DNA of 10,312 nt from Caldilineaceae bacterium (lineage in GTDB: Bacteria > Chloroflexota > Anaerolineae > Caldilineales > Caldilineaceae): contig JAPPKT010000429.1 of the NCBI GenBank assembly GCA_028819675.1, positions 1 through 10,312 of the forward strand, written 5' to 3'. Every line of letters begins with the position of its first letter. Position 1 is the first letter of the stretch. This document shows positions 1-6,310 of the stretch, piece after piece. Both the position numbers and the translations under genes were made by a program. The notes below the pieces were generated by a model that worked only from the letters and a program-made list of their open reading frames with translations, was not told where the DNA came from and did not search any database.

Positions 1-137
1 AGAGGAGGTCATGGTAACGGGAGATGGCGGTCAGTGAGTTCATTTGGCCATTCGCCTTGGGCGGTACTCAGCGGCCTAGAGAGTCCTTCAGTATACGTCG
101 TGATTGCGGGTGTGCGCCAGGCGAAGAATTCAAGCAG
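1..137. other. left edge, no confident gene
   Basis: No gene can be supported here. One plus-strand frame is open from the edge to a TAG at 160-162, and another from base 2 to a TGA at 35-37. Either could be the tail of a gene lying outside the window, but neither translates into anything recognisable. A purine-rich GAGGAGG (3-9) precedes an ATG at 11-13, yet that frame stops after eight codons. No hairpin with a T-tract was seen for ending either the neighbouring minus-strand gene or an incoming plus-strand gene. Confidence 0.3.
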
Positions 138-533
138 CTATGGGCTGCAGTTGAACCCGTAGCCCGGTTCGCCGGCATCGGGGTCGCGGAAGGTCAAGGT
201 CAGGTCGAAGGTTTGACGGTCGACCATCTGAGCGTCCTTGCTCAGTCCGACAGAGAGCATTGCTTCCACGCGGTAGGTTTCGTCGGGGGTGACAGGGTCT
301 TTGAGGTGCAGGGTATTGTTGAGGCGGGTATCGGTTTGGGCCAGGAGGACGAGGCTGTTGTTTTCTGTTCCATCGGGGTTGTAGACGATGAGCTCGACAT
401 TAGGGGCGTCGTCTTCAAAGCGGGCGGGCAGCCAGATGCGCACCCAGAGGCGTCGTAGGTCGGGGTAGGGATAGATGAGAATTCGCTCAAACTGCAGCGG
501 TACGTCCTGCTCGAAGAGATTGATTTCCGTCAT
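138..533 (-). CDS. small hypothetical protein, probably beta-rich
   Basis: The 131-residue product is not assigned to a family. It has no signal peptide, membrane segment, cysteine cluster or catalytic motif that I can see. Alternating hydrophobic and polar stretches (residues 12-36, 45-64 and 84-118), separated by Asp/Pro/Asn-rich turns such as YNPDGTEN, suggest a small soluble beta-sandwich. The composition is acidic and codon use looks like the neighbouring GC-rich genes, so it is probably real and resident. The start is the ATG at 531-533, and no good Shine-Dalgarno site precedes it. It is transcribed away from the kinase at 651, so the two share a divergent intergenic region, but nothing in the protein links it to the kinase's chemistry. 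Function is unknown. Confidence 0.62.
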   Translation of the reverse strand: MTEINLFEQDVPLQFERILIYPYPDLRRLWVRIWLPARFEDDAPNVELIVYNPDGTENNSLVLLAQTDTRLNNTLHLKDPVTPDETYRVEAMLSVGLSKDAQMVDRQTFDLTLTFRDPDAGEPGYGFNCSP

Positions 534-596
534 ATTCTGTTGGCCGGGGGATGCTTGCGCACGCGTCGATGCGAGTTTATGCTTGAAAGTACGGGT

Positions 597-637
597 GCCT
601 TTTAACTACGTAAAAGCCGCTATGCAATAAGTATAGC
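597..637. promoter_or_regulatory. two adjacent dyads in the divergent intergenic region
   Basis: Between the divergent starts at 533 and 651 are two short inverted repeats placed end to end. The first has perfect 6-bp arms CTTTTA (599-604) and TAAAAG (611-616) around 6 bp. The second has arms GCTAT (619-623) and ATAGC (633-637) around 9 bp. This is where an operator for a repressor of the kinase gene would be expected, and the segment is AT-rich compared with the coding DNA around it. A TTGAAA at 583-588 could be a -35 element, but I see no convincing -10 at the right distance. The assignment is positional only. Confidence 0.3.
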
Positions 638-650
638 AGGATCCTTTTTG

Positions 651-1889
651 ATGAGATACCTGAAAATTCTTGCGGACGACCTGACGGGCGCGGCGGATAG
701 TGCGGCCCGCTGCCGGCGGTTCGGGCTGCCGGCAACGATCTTTCTGGATGTACCTGAACTGCCGTTGCCACCGGGGGCGCTGGCCATTACATCGGACTCC
801 CGTCATCTTGCGGCAAAGGCGGCTGCGGAGCAGACGCGGATCACAGCTGCGTCGCTGCCCGCCATAGAGGGGCTGTGGTACAAGAAGATTGACTCGACGC
901 TGCGGGGCAATATCGGCAGCGAAGTGGACGCTTTGCTGGACCTGGTGGGTGCGAAGGCGGCGGTGGTCTGTCCGGCCTTTCCGGCTCAGGGGCGCGTCCT
1001 GCGCGGCGGAATCCTCACGGCCCCCAATCTCGAACCGGAAACCGTCCATCTGCCGTCACTCCTGCGTGAGCAGAGTAGTCACGCTGTGGCGGCGCTCTCT
1101 CTGGAGCAGGTGCGCGGGGGTGGGCTGGCAGCGAACATGAAAGGGATCGTGAAGGGGCGGGACCGCGGTTCGGCAGAAGGACGAATCGTGATTGCGGTCG
1201 ACGCGATGACGGACGACGATCTGGACATGGTGGTACGGGCGCAGCAGAAGGGTGTGCCGGAGGCACTGCTGTGCGGGAGCGCCGGACTTGTGGGCGCGCT
1301 CGCTCGACAAGTCGGGGTAGAGGAAGGGTTTCCCAGTTTACCGGCGGAGCGTCTGGGTCCCGCGGGGCGGTCGGTCCTTGCGGTGGTGGGCAGTGGCAGC
1401 GACGTTACCCACCGTCAGATCGCCTTCCTGATTGGCTCCGGGCGAGGCGCTCCTCATCGGGCAGTCAGCCAGCTGGTCGTGCGGCCGGAGACCGATGCGG
1501 CGGCGACAGCCACCCTGGACCCGGATCAGCCGATCTGGCTTTTGCAGCAGCCCCGGCCCCAACCCGGCACTGTTCTGGAAGGCAGTGAGGCGCGACAGCG
1601 GGCCGAGCATCTGGGCCGCGTCAGTTCGGCGGCGCTGGCGCGGCGACCGGTGGACCTGTTGCTGCTTGTCGGCGGGGATACGGCTATGCCAATTCTCAAG
1701 AGTCTGGGCGTAGCGCGTTTGTCTGTTGAGGAGGAGTTGCTGCCGGGGATGCCGCTATGCAGCGCTGTCATCGACGGGCGCCAGATGCTCGTTGTGTTGA
1801 AGCCAGGGCATTTCGGTGAGGAGGAGACGCTTGTGGAGTTGGTGGATAGGGTGATTGGCAGTGGTCAGCAGTCAGTGGTCAGTTGTTAG
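651..1889 (+). CDS. DUF1537 four-carbon acid-sugar kinase (D-threonate / 3-oxo-tetronate kinase family)
   Basis: This is an ATP-dependent kinase of the family that phosphorylates four-carbon sugar acids, such as D-threonate or 3-oxo-tetronate, at O4. Counting from the ATG at 651, the N-terminal substrate domain starts with the signature ADDLTGAAD (residues 8-16), followed by YKKIDSTLRGN (77-87) and VCPAFPAQGR (106-115). The C-terminal nucleotide-binding domain shows SGSDVTHRQIA (248-258), LLVGGDT (338-344) and LKPGHFG (383-389). At 412 residues it is full length for the family. A TTG at 648 is an alternative start; AGCAGG (635-640) lies 7 nt before it and 10 nt before the ATG. The gene is monocistronic here and converges on the aminotransferase gene. 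The PdxA-family gene at 3070-4140 suggests D-threonate-type catabolism, but the exact stereoisomer used cannot be read from sequence. The last few residues are encoded by a short repeat. Confidence 0.9.
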   Translation: MRYLKILADDLTGAADSAARCRRFGLPATIFLDVPELPLPPGALAITSDSRHLAAKAAAEQTRITAASLPAIEGLWYKKIDSTLRGNIGSEVDALLDLVGAKAAVVCPAFPAQGRVLRGGILTAPNLEPETVHLPSLLREQSSHAVAALSLEQVRGGGLAANMKGIVKGRDRGSAEGRIVIAVDAMTDDDLDMVVRAQQKGVPEALLCGSAGLVGALARQVGVEEGFPSLPAERLGPAGRSVLAVVGSGSDVTHRQIAFLIGSGRGAPHRAVSQLVVRPETDAAATATLDPDQPIWLLQQPRPQPGTVLEGSEARQRAEHLGRVSSAALARRPVDLLLLVGGDTAMPILKSLGVARLSVEEELLPGMPLCSAVIDGRQMLVVLKPGHFGEEETLVELVDRVIGSGQQSVVSC

Positions 1890-1890
1890 T
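1859..1890. repeat. short degenerate direct repeat at a convergent gene junction
   Basis: CAGTGGTCAG occurs at 1859-1868 and again at 1873-1882, then decays into GTTGTTAGTGG. The repeat covers the last codons of the plus-strand kinase (tail SGQQSVVSC) and the stop of the minus-strand aminotransferase; the two genes overlap in TTAG at 1886-1889. Similar GT/CAG-rich short repeats are scattered between genes in several GC-rich environmental lineages. No T-tract hairpin terminator is visible, so how the two converging transcripts end is not evident. Confidence 0.5.
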
Positions 1891-3073
1891 GGAGGGCGGC
1901 GATGTTTTGGCGGACTTTGAGGATGGCTTGGAGGATGTCGTCCATCTCGTGCGGCTCGGCCAGGAGGATGTTTTGGCTGAGGGAGACGGTCTGCCGGCAG
2001 AGGCGCTCGCTGTTGGGGCAGGGCGTGATGCGGCTGTAGGGTTCGACGAGCGGGGGCTGGTGGTAGAGGGGGTAGGGATAGAGGGAGCCGACGGGGATGT
2101 TTTCGGCGCGCAGGGCGGAGATGAAGGCCTGGCGGGGCAGCCCGGCGAAGGTTTCGGCGTCGTAGCGCATGAGGAATATGTGGTGGGCGTGGTCGCCGAC
2201 GCGGGGGTCCCAACGCTGGGGCGTGAGGCCTTCGATTTCTTCGAGGAAGCCACGGAGGCGACGGGCGTTACTCATGCGGCGTTCGAGCTGGTCGTCGAGG
2301 CGGGTGAGGCCGGCGGAGAGGACGGCGGCCTGCCAGCCGCTGAGGCGCAGGTTGGTGCCGAGGTTGGGATGTTCGTAACCGATACCGTCGGGGCTGCGGC
2401 CGCAGTTGGCGATACTCCACATGCGCTCGGCCAGATCGGGATCGTTGGTCAGGAGGGCACCGCCTTCGCCGGCGGTGAGGTTTTTGCTGGCTTGGAAGCT
2501 GAATGAGCCGGCGACGCCGAGGGCACCGACGGGCTGGCCGTTCCAGCTGCTGCCGTGGGCGTGGGCGGCGTCTTCGATGACGAAGAGATTGTGCTGTTGG
2601 GCGAGTGGCAGCAGGCTGTCGAAATCGACGGGCAGGCCGCCGAAGTGGACCGGGATTACGGCCTTGGTGCGGTCGGTGATGGCGGCTTCGACGGCTGGGA
2701 TTGAGAGATTCCAGGTGTCGAGGTCGACGTCGGCGAAAACGGGGGTGGCGCCGACGATGCGTACCGAGGCGGCGGTGGCGATAAAGGTGTAGGGCGGCAC
2801 GATCACTTCGTCGCCGGGGCCGATTTCGAGGGCGCGCAGGGCGGTCTCGAGGGTGGTGGTCCCGTTGACGGTGGTGACGCAGTATTGGGCGGCGTGGCGG
2901 GCGGCGAAGGCGGACTCGAATTCGGTCACGGCTGAGTCGTAGCCGCCCCATTCCCCTCTTTCGAGCACTCCCAGCAAACCGGCGCGCTCGGTTTCGTCCC
3001 ACTGGGGCCAGCTCGGCCACGGTTGGGTGCGGACCGGTTGGCCGCCGTGGATGGCAAGCGCTGATTTGGTCAT
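1886..3073 (-). CDS. DegT/DnrJ/EryC1/StrS-family PLP aminotransferase, AHBA-synthase-like
   Basis: This is a fold-type I PLP enzyme of the sugar-aminotransferase (DegT/StrS) family. Members usually aminate a keto-sugar or inosose using glutamate or glutamine; the 3-amino-5-hydroxybenzoate synthases are relatives. Counting from ATG 3071-3073 (395 residues, normal length), the PLP-binding aspartate is D168 in EDAAHAHG (167-174) and the Schiff-base lysine is K197 in SFSFQASKNLTAGEGG (190-205). VNGTTTLETAL (69-79) is the phosphate-binding loop region. The reading frame continues upstream to 3127, but AGAGGA at 3078-3083 fixes the ATG at 3073. That ATG overlaps the stop of the upstream PdxA-family gene in ATGA (3070-3073), implying translational coupling. 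The substrate is unknown. The coupling suggests a compound related to the PdxA substrate or product, and the AHAHG and FSFQASK motifs resemble the AHBA/inosose branch more than the nucleotide-sugar branch. Confidence 0.9.
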   Translation of the reverse strand: MTKSALAIHGGQPVRTQPWPSWPQWDETERAGLLGVLERGEWGGYDSAVTEFESAFAARHAAQYCVTTVNGTTTLETALRALEIGPGDEVIVPPYTFIATAASVRIVGATPVFADVDLDTWNLSIPAVEAAITDRTKAVIPVHFGGLPVDFDSLLPLAQQHNLFVIEDAAHAHGSSWNGQPVGALGVAGSFSFQASKNLTAGEGGALLTNDPDLAERMWSIANCGRSPDGIGYEHPNLGTNLRLSGWQAAVLSAGLTRLDDQLERRMSNARRLRGFLEEIEGLTPQRWDPRVGDHAHHIFLMRYDAETFAGLPRQAFISALRAENIPVGSLYPYPLYHQPPLVEPYSRITPCPNSERLCRQTVSLSQNILLAEPHEMDDILQAILKVRQNIAALH

Positions 3074-3083
3074 ATTTTCCTCT
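3070..3083 (-). promoter_or_regulatory. ATGA stop-start overlap with Shine-Dalgarno AGAGGA
   Basis: Read on the minus strand, AGAGGA (3083-3078) lies 4 nt before an ATG (3073-3071) that shares bases with the TGA stop of the upstream gene (3072-3070). This decides the aminotransferase start against the longer open frame and indicates coupled translation of the PdxA-family protein and the aminotransferase. Confidence 0.75.
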
Positions 3084-4140
3084 GTACATCCGGGTTGCAG
3101 GCGCTTGGGGTGAGCATTTGCGCGCACAGTGTCAGGGCCTGTTTGAGGGCCTGTGGACTGGCTACGCCCTTGCCGACGATATCGAAGGCTGTGCCGTGGG
3201 CCGGGGTTGTGATGGGCGTGGTCAGGCCGGCGTGGATGGTGACGCCGCGTTCGAAGCCAAGCAGCTTCATGGCGATCTGGCCCTGGTCGTGATACATGGT
3301 GACGACGCCGTCGAACTCGCCGCGGCTGGCGCGCAGGAAGACGGTGTCGGGCGGGTAGGGGCCGGAGGCGGCGATGTCTTCTTCCTGGGCGGCTTCGACG
3401 GCGGGACGGATGACATCGATCTCTTCGCTGCCGAAGAGGCCGCCTTCGCCGGCGTGGGGGTTGAGACCGGCCACGGCGAGGCGGGGGGCCGGCTGCCCGC
3501 TGCGGCGGATTGTGTGGTGGATGAGGCGGATGGCGGGCAGGATTTCAGCGACGGAGATGTGTTCGTAGACGGCACGCAGGGGGATGTGGGAGGTAACGCG
3601 GGAGGTATAGAGTCCGTCGAGGGTGTTGACTTCGCCGACGTGGCCGCTGACGCCGAGGCGGTCGGCGAAGTAGCGGAGCTCATCCTCGTGGCGGCTGCCG
3701 GCGGCGTGCATGGCCTGTTTGTTGAGCGAGGCGTAGGTAATGCCGTCGATGAGGCCGGTGCGGGCGAGGTCGGCGGCATAGTCGAGCGTTTGGAGGACGT
3801 AGCTGCCGGCGGCGGAGCTCACGCGGCCGGGTGTGTGTTCTTCCTGCGGGAAGGTCGGGCCGGTCAGGAGCACGGGGCCCGGGGCCGAGGAGGGCAGTTC
3901 ATCCGGTGCGCTGTAGTGCGGCAGGTCAAGCGGGAGGCTAGCGCATTGGGCGCCCCATTCCAGGATCCAGGGTTCGCCGATGACGACGATGTTTACGCCA
4001 TCGTAGCTGGCGGTCGTTTTGTCCTCATCCGACTCTTCCGCCAGGACGCGGGCGACGATTTCCGGTCCTATGCCACTAGGATCGCCAAGAAGGAGGGCCA
4101 GGCGAAGGGAGCGCACTGGTGTATCTGGACGGGACGTCAT
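3070..4140 (-). CDS. PdxA-family dehydrogenase (4-hydroxythreonine-4-phosphate or 4-phospho-D-threonate dehydrogenase)
   Basis: This is a metal- and NAD-dependent oxidative decarboxylase of the isocitrate-dehydrogenase-like fold. PdxA acts in PLP synthesis on 4-phosphohydroxy-L-threonine. PdxA2 paralogues oxidise 4-phospho-D-threonate to dihydroxyacetone phosphate and CO2. The 356 residues contain GDPSGIGPE (19-27), SHIPL (184-188), LNPHAGEGG (226-234), MYHDQG (282-287) and HGTAFD (315-320). The metal-binding histidines are H185, H229 and H284; their spacing of 44 and 55 fits the E. coli enzyme (H166, H210, H266). The usual substrate-site GHTE is replaced by SRHEDE (149-154), which argues against a standard biosynthetic PdxA. 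The DUF1537 kinase nearby favours the PdxA2 role. The start is ATG 4138-4140, with no clear Shine-Dalgarno site. The gene follows the racemase homologue by 118 bp and overlaps the aminotransferase by 4 nt. Confidence 0.9.
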   Translation of the reverse strand: MTSRPDTPVRSLRLALLLGDPSGIGPEIVARVLAEESDEDKTTASYDGVNIVVIGEPWILEWGAQCASLPLDLPHYSAPDELPSSAPGPVLLTGPTFPQEEHTPGRVSSAAGSYVLQTLDYAADLARTGLIDGITYASLNKQAMHAAGSRHEDELRYFADRLGVSGHVGEVNTLDGLYTSRVTSHIPLRAVYEHISVAEILPAIRLIHHTIRRSGQPAPRLAVAGLNPHAGEGGLFGSEEIDVIRPAVEAAQEEDIAASGPYPPDTVFLRASRGEFDGVVTMYHDQGQIAMKLLGFERGVTIHAGLTTPITTPAHGTAFDIVGKGVASPQALKQALTLCAQMLTPSACNPDVQRKI

Positions 4141-4204
4141 GTGAAGAGAGTTAGGTGATGTTCGGATCCGGCAATGCGGTTGGCGGATGGAACTTCAGGG
4201 CGCT

Positions 4205-4239
4205 GCCCAATGCTGACCTTGGGGCTGTCAGCATTGGGC
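4205..4239. repeat. perfect 13-bp inverted repeat between the racemase and pdxA-like genes
   Basis: Arms GCCCAATGCTGAC (4205-4217) and GTCAGCATTGGGC (4227-4239) pair perfectly around a 9-nt loop. They lie within the 118-bp gap, about 20 bp after the stop of the racemase homologue. Neither strand has a T-run directly after the stem, so it is not a classical intrinsic terminator. It could be an mRNA-stabilising or processing hairpin that sets different expression of the two genes, or a protein-binding dyad. The rest of the gap (4141-4204 and 4240-4258) shows nothing else I can name. Confidence 0.75.
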
Positions 4240-4258
4240 GTGTTTACGTTCAAGCGCA

Positions 4259-5584
4259 TCAGGCGTACTCCAGAACCGGCTCCATTTGCCAGGGCGTCTG
4301 CATGACGCCGTCTGCGAAGGACAGCGGGGTTTCGCCGGTGATGGTGAGACGGGGATGGCTCTCGACTTCTGCGCGCAGACTGGGGCTGACGTAGAAGTCC
4401 TCCAGGGTCAGGGTATCGCGGATGAAGACCATTTTGGCGGCGTCCTGGGGTTCGGCGCAGATGCGGAGGGAGACCTCAAGGGCGCGCTCGTCGTCGGCGA
4501 AGGTGAGGGGCAGGTGGGAGCGGGTGGCGCTGAAGATGCCGGACGTGACGGCGTTCATGTAGGTGGCCTGCCAGTCGATCTTGCGGAAGACGCGCTCGGT
4601 GGTCACGTTGGCGAGGCCGAGTCCGGAGACATTGCCGTGGGTCTCTTCGGTCAGATCGAGGACGGTGATGATGGCGACGTCGACTTTGCCGAAGTTTTCG
4701 GGCTGGCGGGGGATGCTGAGGCGGCTGATGACGTTTGTGTCCATGCCGGTGCCGGAGATGTTTTTGCCGAGGTCGCGTACGACGAGTATATCGACGGCTT
4801 CAAAGGGGATCTGGGCGAGGTAGTCCTTGGCCTTGACGAGCAGGTCTGCCTCTACCTTGGTGCCGACTTCGGCGGCGGTGAGGCCGGCGATGAGGGCGGT
4901 GTCTTCAAAGGCGTTTTCGACGGGGCAGATGGCGCCGCGGAAGTTGGTGTTGGCTTCGTAGACGCGCGCGGCCGGCTCCAGATACATCTGGAAATTCCTA
5001 CCACCACCGCTGTGCATCATGGATGCGCCGTGCTGTTTGCCCCAGCCGATGACGCACATTTTGGAGGGGCCGCTCTCGAGGTGGCTGCGGAAGTCGGTGT
5101 GCGGCTTGATGCGGCTGACGAGGATGGCGTGGTCGGCGTCTATGGAGTCTTTGCCCTGGCAGACTGCGGGGCCGTCCGGGATGCGGCCGATTTCGGCGAC
5201 TTCCATGGTTGCCCTGATCTCGGCGCCTATGGCGTCCTCGGTGACGCCCATGCCGGCGAGGATTTCCTTTTGGCCTTCGACGGTAGCGCCGCCGTGGCTG
5301 CCCATGGCGGGGACGACGTAGGGCCTCATGCCGGCGTCCTTGAGGTGATCGACGGCGGCGCGCACGATGCTGGCGAGGTTGGCGATGCCGCGGCTGCCGG
5401 CGCCGACGGCGACGGAGTCGCCCGGCTGCATGGGCGTCATGATGCCGCTCTCTTTCAGGGCTTTGCCGACGGCGGCGTGGATGTCATCGACCTGGGGTGT
5501 GTCGAAGGTTTGGTGGACGGCCAGGAGGGTGTCGGGCAGGTTGGCGGGGAAACGGATGTCCTGGATGTCTTGAAGCAGGTTCAT
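4259..5584 (-). CDS. LarA/DUF2088 nickel-pincer racemase-family protein
   Basis: This is a homologue of LarA, the nickel-pincer-nucleotide enzyme that racemises or epimerises alpha-hydroxy acids by hydride transfer. Counting from the ATG at 5584 (441 residues), the visible landmarks are VPAMGSHGGAT (91-101), SRIKPHTDFRSHLESG (157-172), SKMCVIGWGKQHGASMMHSGGG (from 174) and RDLGKNISGTGMDTN (270-284). By spacing, H97, H162, K175 and H191 could correspond to LarA H108, H174, K184 (cofactor attachment) and H200; this was matched by eye. The GTG at 5593 is rejected because it overlaps the Shine-Dalgarno AAGGAG (5593-5598), which fits the ATG at 5584. No LarB, LarC or LarE cofactor-synthesis gene is in the window, so they must lie elsewhere if this enzyme is active. 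The substrate is probably a sugar acid rather than lactate, judging by its neighbours. Confidence 0.85.
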   Translation of the reverse strand: MNLLQDIQDIRFPANLPDTLLAVHQTFDTPQVDDIHAAVGKALKESGIMTPMQPGDSVAVGAGSRGIANLASIVRAAVDHLKDAGMRPYVVPAMGSHGGATVEGQKEILAGMGVTEDAIGAEIRATMEVAEIGRIPDGPAVCQGKDSIDADHAILVSRIKPHTDFRSHLESGPSKMCVIGWGKQHGASMMHSGGGRNFQMYLEPAARVYEANTNFRGAICPVENAFEDTALIAGLTAAEVGTKVEADLLVKAKDYLAQIPFEAVDILVVRDLGKNISGTGMDTNVISRLSIPRQPENFGKVDVAIITVLDLTEETHGNVSGLGLANVTTERVFRKIDWQATYMNAVTSGIFSATRSHLPLTFADDERALEVSLRICAEPQDAAKMVFIRDTLTLEDFYVSPSLRAEVESHPRLTITGETPLSFADGVMQTPWQMEPVLEYA

Positions 5585-5592
5585 TGTTTTCA

Positions 5593-5598
5593 CTCCTT
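5593..5598 (-). promoter_or_regulatory. Shine-Dalgarno AAGGAG for the racemase homologue
   Basis: On the minus strand AAGGAG is followed by 8 nt and then ATG (5584-5582). It is the strongest ribosome site in the window and sets the start three codons inside the longest frame. It sits right after the restriction endonuclease gene, so the racemase gene is well equipped for translation even if the upstream cassette was inserted. Confidence 0.75.
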
Positions 5599-5619
5599 CA
5601 ATAAAGTGTTGCCGGCAAG

Positions 5620-5638
5620 GCAGAAAGATTTATTCTGC
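5620..5638. repeat. 6-bp stem-loop after the restriction endonuclease gene
   Basis: GCAGAA (5620-5625) and TTCTGC (5633-5638) pair around a 7-nt AT-rich loop, 9 bp past the endonuclease stop. Read in the direction of the genes there is no T-tract after the stem, so termination would be weak at best. On the opposite strand a short TTTT follows. Confidence 0.3.
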
Positions 5639-5647
5639 ATTTTCTCG

Positions 5648-6310
5648 TCAGTATTCTTTTTTGTCCAACCAGTAGGCTTTGATTTCTTCGAACCGGCGTA
5701 AACGGTCCCCGATTTTTTCGATTTCTTTGGGATAGAATTCAAGCATGACTTCACAGAGTTGGAGCATCCAGAGTTTGCGAGAGGGCTGCTGATCCACGAT
5801 TATGTTGTTGGAGTTCGTGATTTGGATTTGGCCCCAACCGAGGGCGCCAACGGTCAGGCAATCCCAACTCAGGAACTCAATGGGCACGAAATGGACACGG
5901 GAAAATACGGCCTGCTCTCCCTGAAGATCGTACTGCACTAAGAGGAGAACAAAGTAGTTCATATCATCTTCGTAGAATCGGGCAAGTCGCTCTACTGAAG
6001 TAAGATTTGGCATGTTGAAATTCGTGCTTACCCTGTGCGACTTTACATCGATGATGTAGTAGTAGCCATCGACATCCTTAAAGGCCAAGTCGGCCATTGC
6101 CCGACGAGCAAAGTCGGTCGAGTATTCGGAAACCCAGATCCCTAAGACGCTGTCGAATTTCTCGGCAAGAATATCCTGGATCGCGTCGCCGGCTGCACGA
6201 GTGCTTCCAAGTGTGTAGGGGGAGAGTATATCTGACTCCGAATTCAGGAGTGCAAGAGTATCACGTTCAATCGTACTCGAAGCCTGCGTGGAGAAAATCC
6301 TACTCGTCAT
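5648..6310 (-). CDS. type II restriction endonuclease, PD-(D/E)XK, EcoRV/HincII-like
   Basis: This is the putative DNA-cleaving partner of the methyltransferase just upstream. The 220-residue protein carries a PD-(D/E)XK core: D74 in ADLAFKD (73-79), then D88-V-K90 in YYYIIDVKSHR (83-93) at the end of a hydrophobic strand. The core and the following segment (STNFNMPNLTSVERLARF, 95-112) recall HincII (LLDVKT...APNIISAYKLA) and EcoRV (IDIKTT) by memory of those enzymes. The family call is therefore good and the specificity unknown. The start ATG (6310-6308) overlaps the methyltransferase stop in ATGA, so the modification enzyme is made first and the nuclease by coupled translation. Base composition is clearly lower in GC than the flanks (23 G/C in 5701-5760), which suggests horizontal acquisition. 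No frameshift or missing core residue is visible. Confidence 0.82.
   Translation of the reverse strand: MTSRIFSTQASSTIERDTLALLNSESDILSPYTLGSTRAAGDAIQDILAEKFDSVLGIWVSEYSTDFARRAMADLAFKDVDGYYYIIDVKSHRVSTNFNMPNLTSVERLARFYEDDMNYFVLLLVQYDLQGEQAVFSRVHFVPIEFLSWDCLTVGALGWGQIQITNSNNIIVDQQPSRKLWMLQLCEVMLEFYPKEIEKIGDRLRRFEEIKAYWLDKKEY

Noticed and set aside
1..162. plus-strand frame open from the edge to a TAG at 160-162, as the tail of an upstream gene
   Set aside because: The translation is Ser/Gly-rich without recognisable features and overlaps the minus-strand gene by 25 nt. There is not enough to call a partial gene.
24..458. 144-residue plus-strand open frame at the left edge
   Set aside because: Most of it lies opposite the 131-residue minus-strand frame. 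Its translation has no recognisable motif and there is no ribosome site at its start. The minus-strand frame has more natural protein composition.
1883..2506. 207-residue plus-strand open frame opposite the aminotransferase
   Set aside because: It starts within the repeat and translates to an antisense-type Glu/Gly/Val-rich sequence. The minus-strand PLP enzyme explains the region.
3074..3127. 18-residue N-terminal extension of the aminotransferase
   Set aside because: It lies wholly inside the PdxA-like gene, whereas AGAGGA sits at the right distance before the internal ATG at 3073, and the family N-terminus begins there.
3118..4158. 346-residue plus-strand open frame opposite the PdxA-like gene
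   Set aside because: Its Gly/Ala/Asp/Val-rich translation with no recognisable motif is the usual antisense shadow of a GC-rich gene. The minus strand carries clear PdxA motifs.
4286..5701. 471-residue plus-strand open frame opposite the racemase homologue
   Set aside because: It is the same kind of low-complexity antisense translation, longer than the real gene, and extends into the endonuclease gene. The minus strand has conserved LarA-family motifs and a strong ribosome site.
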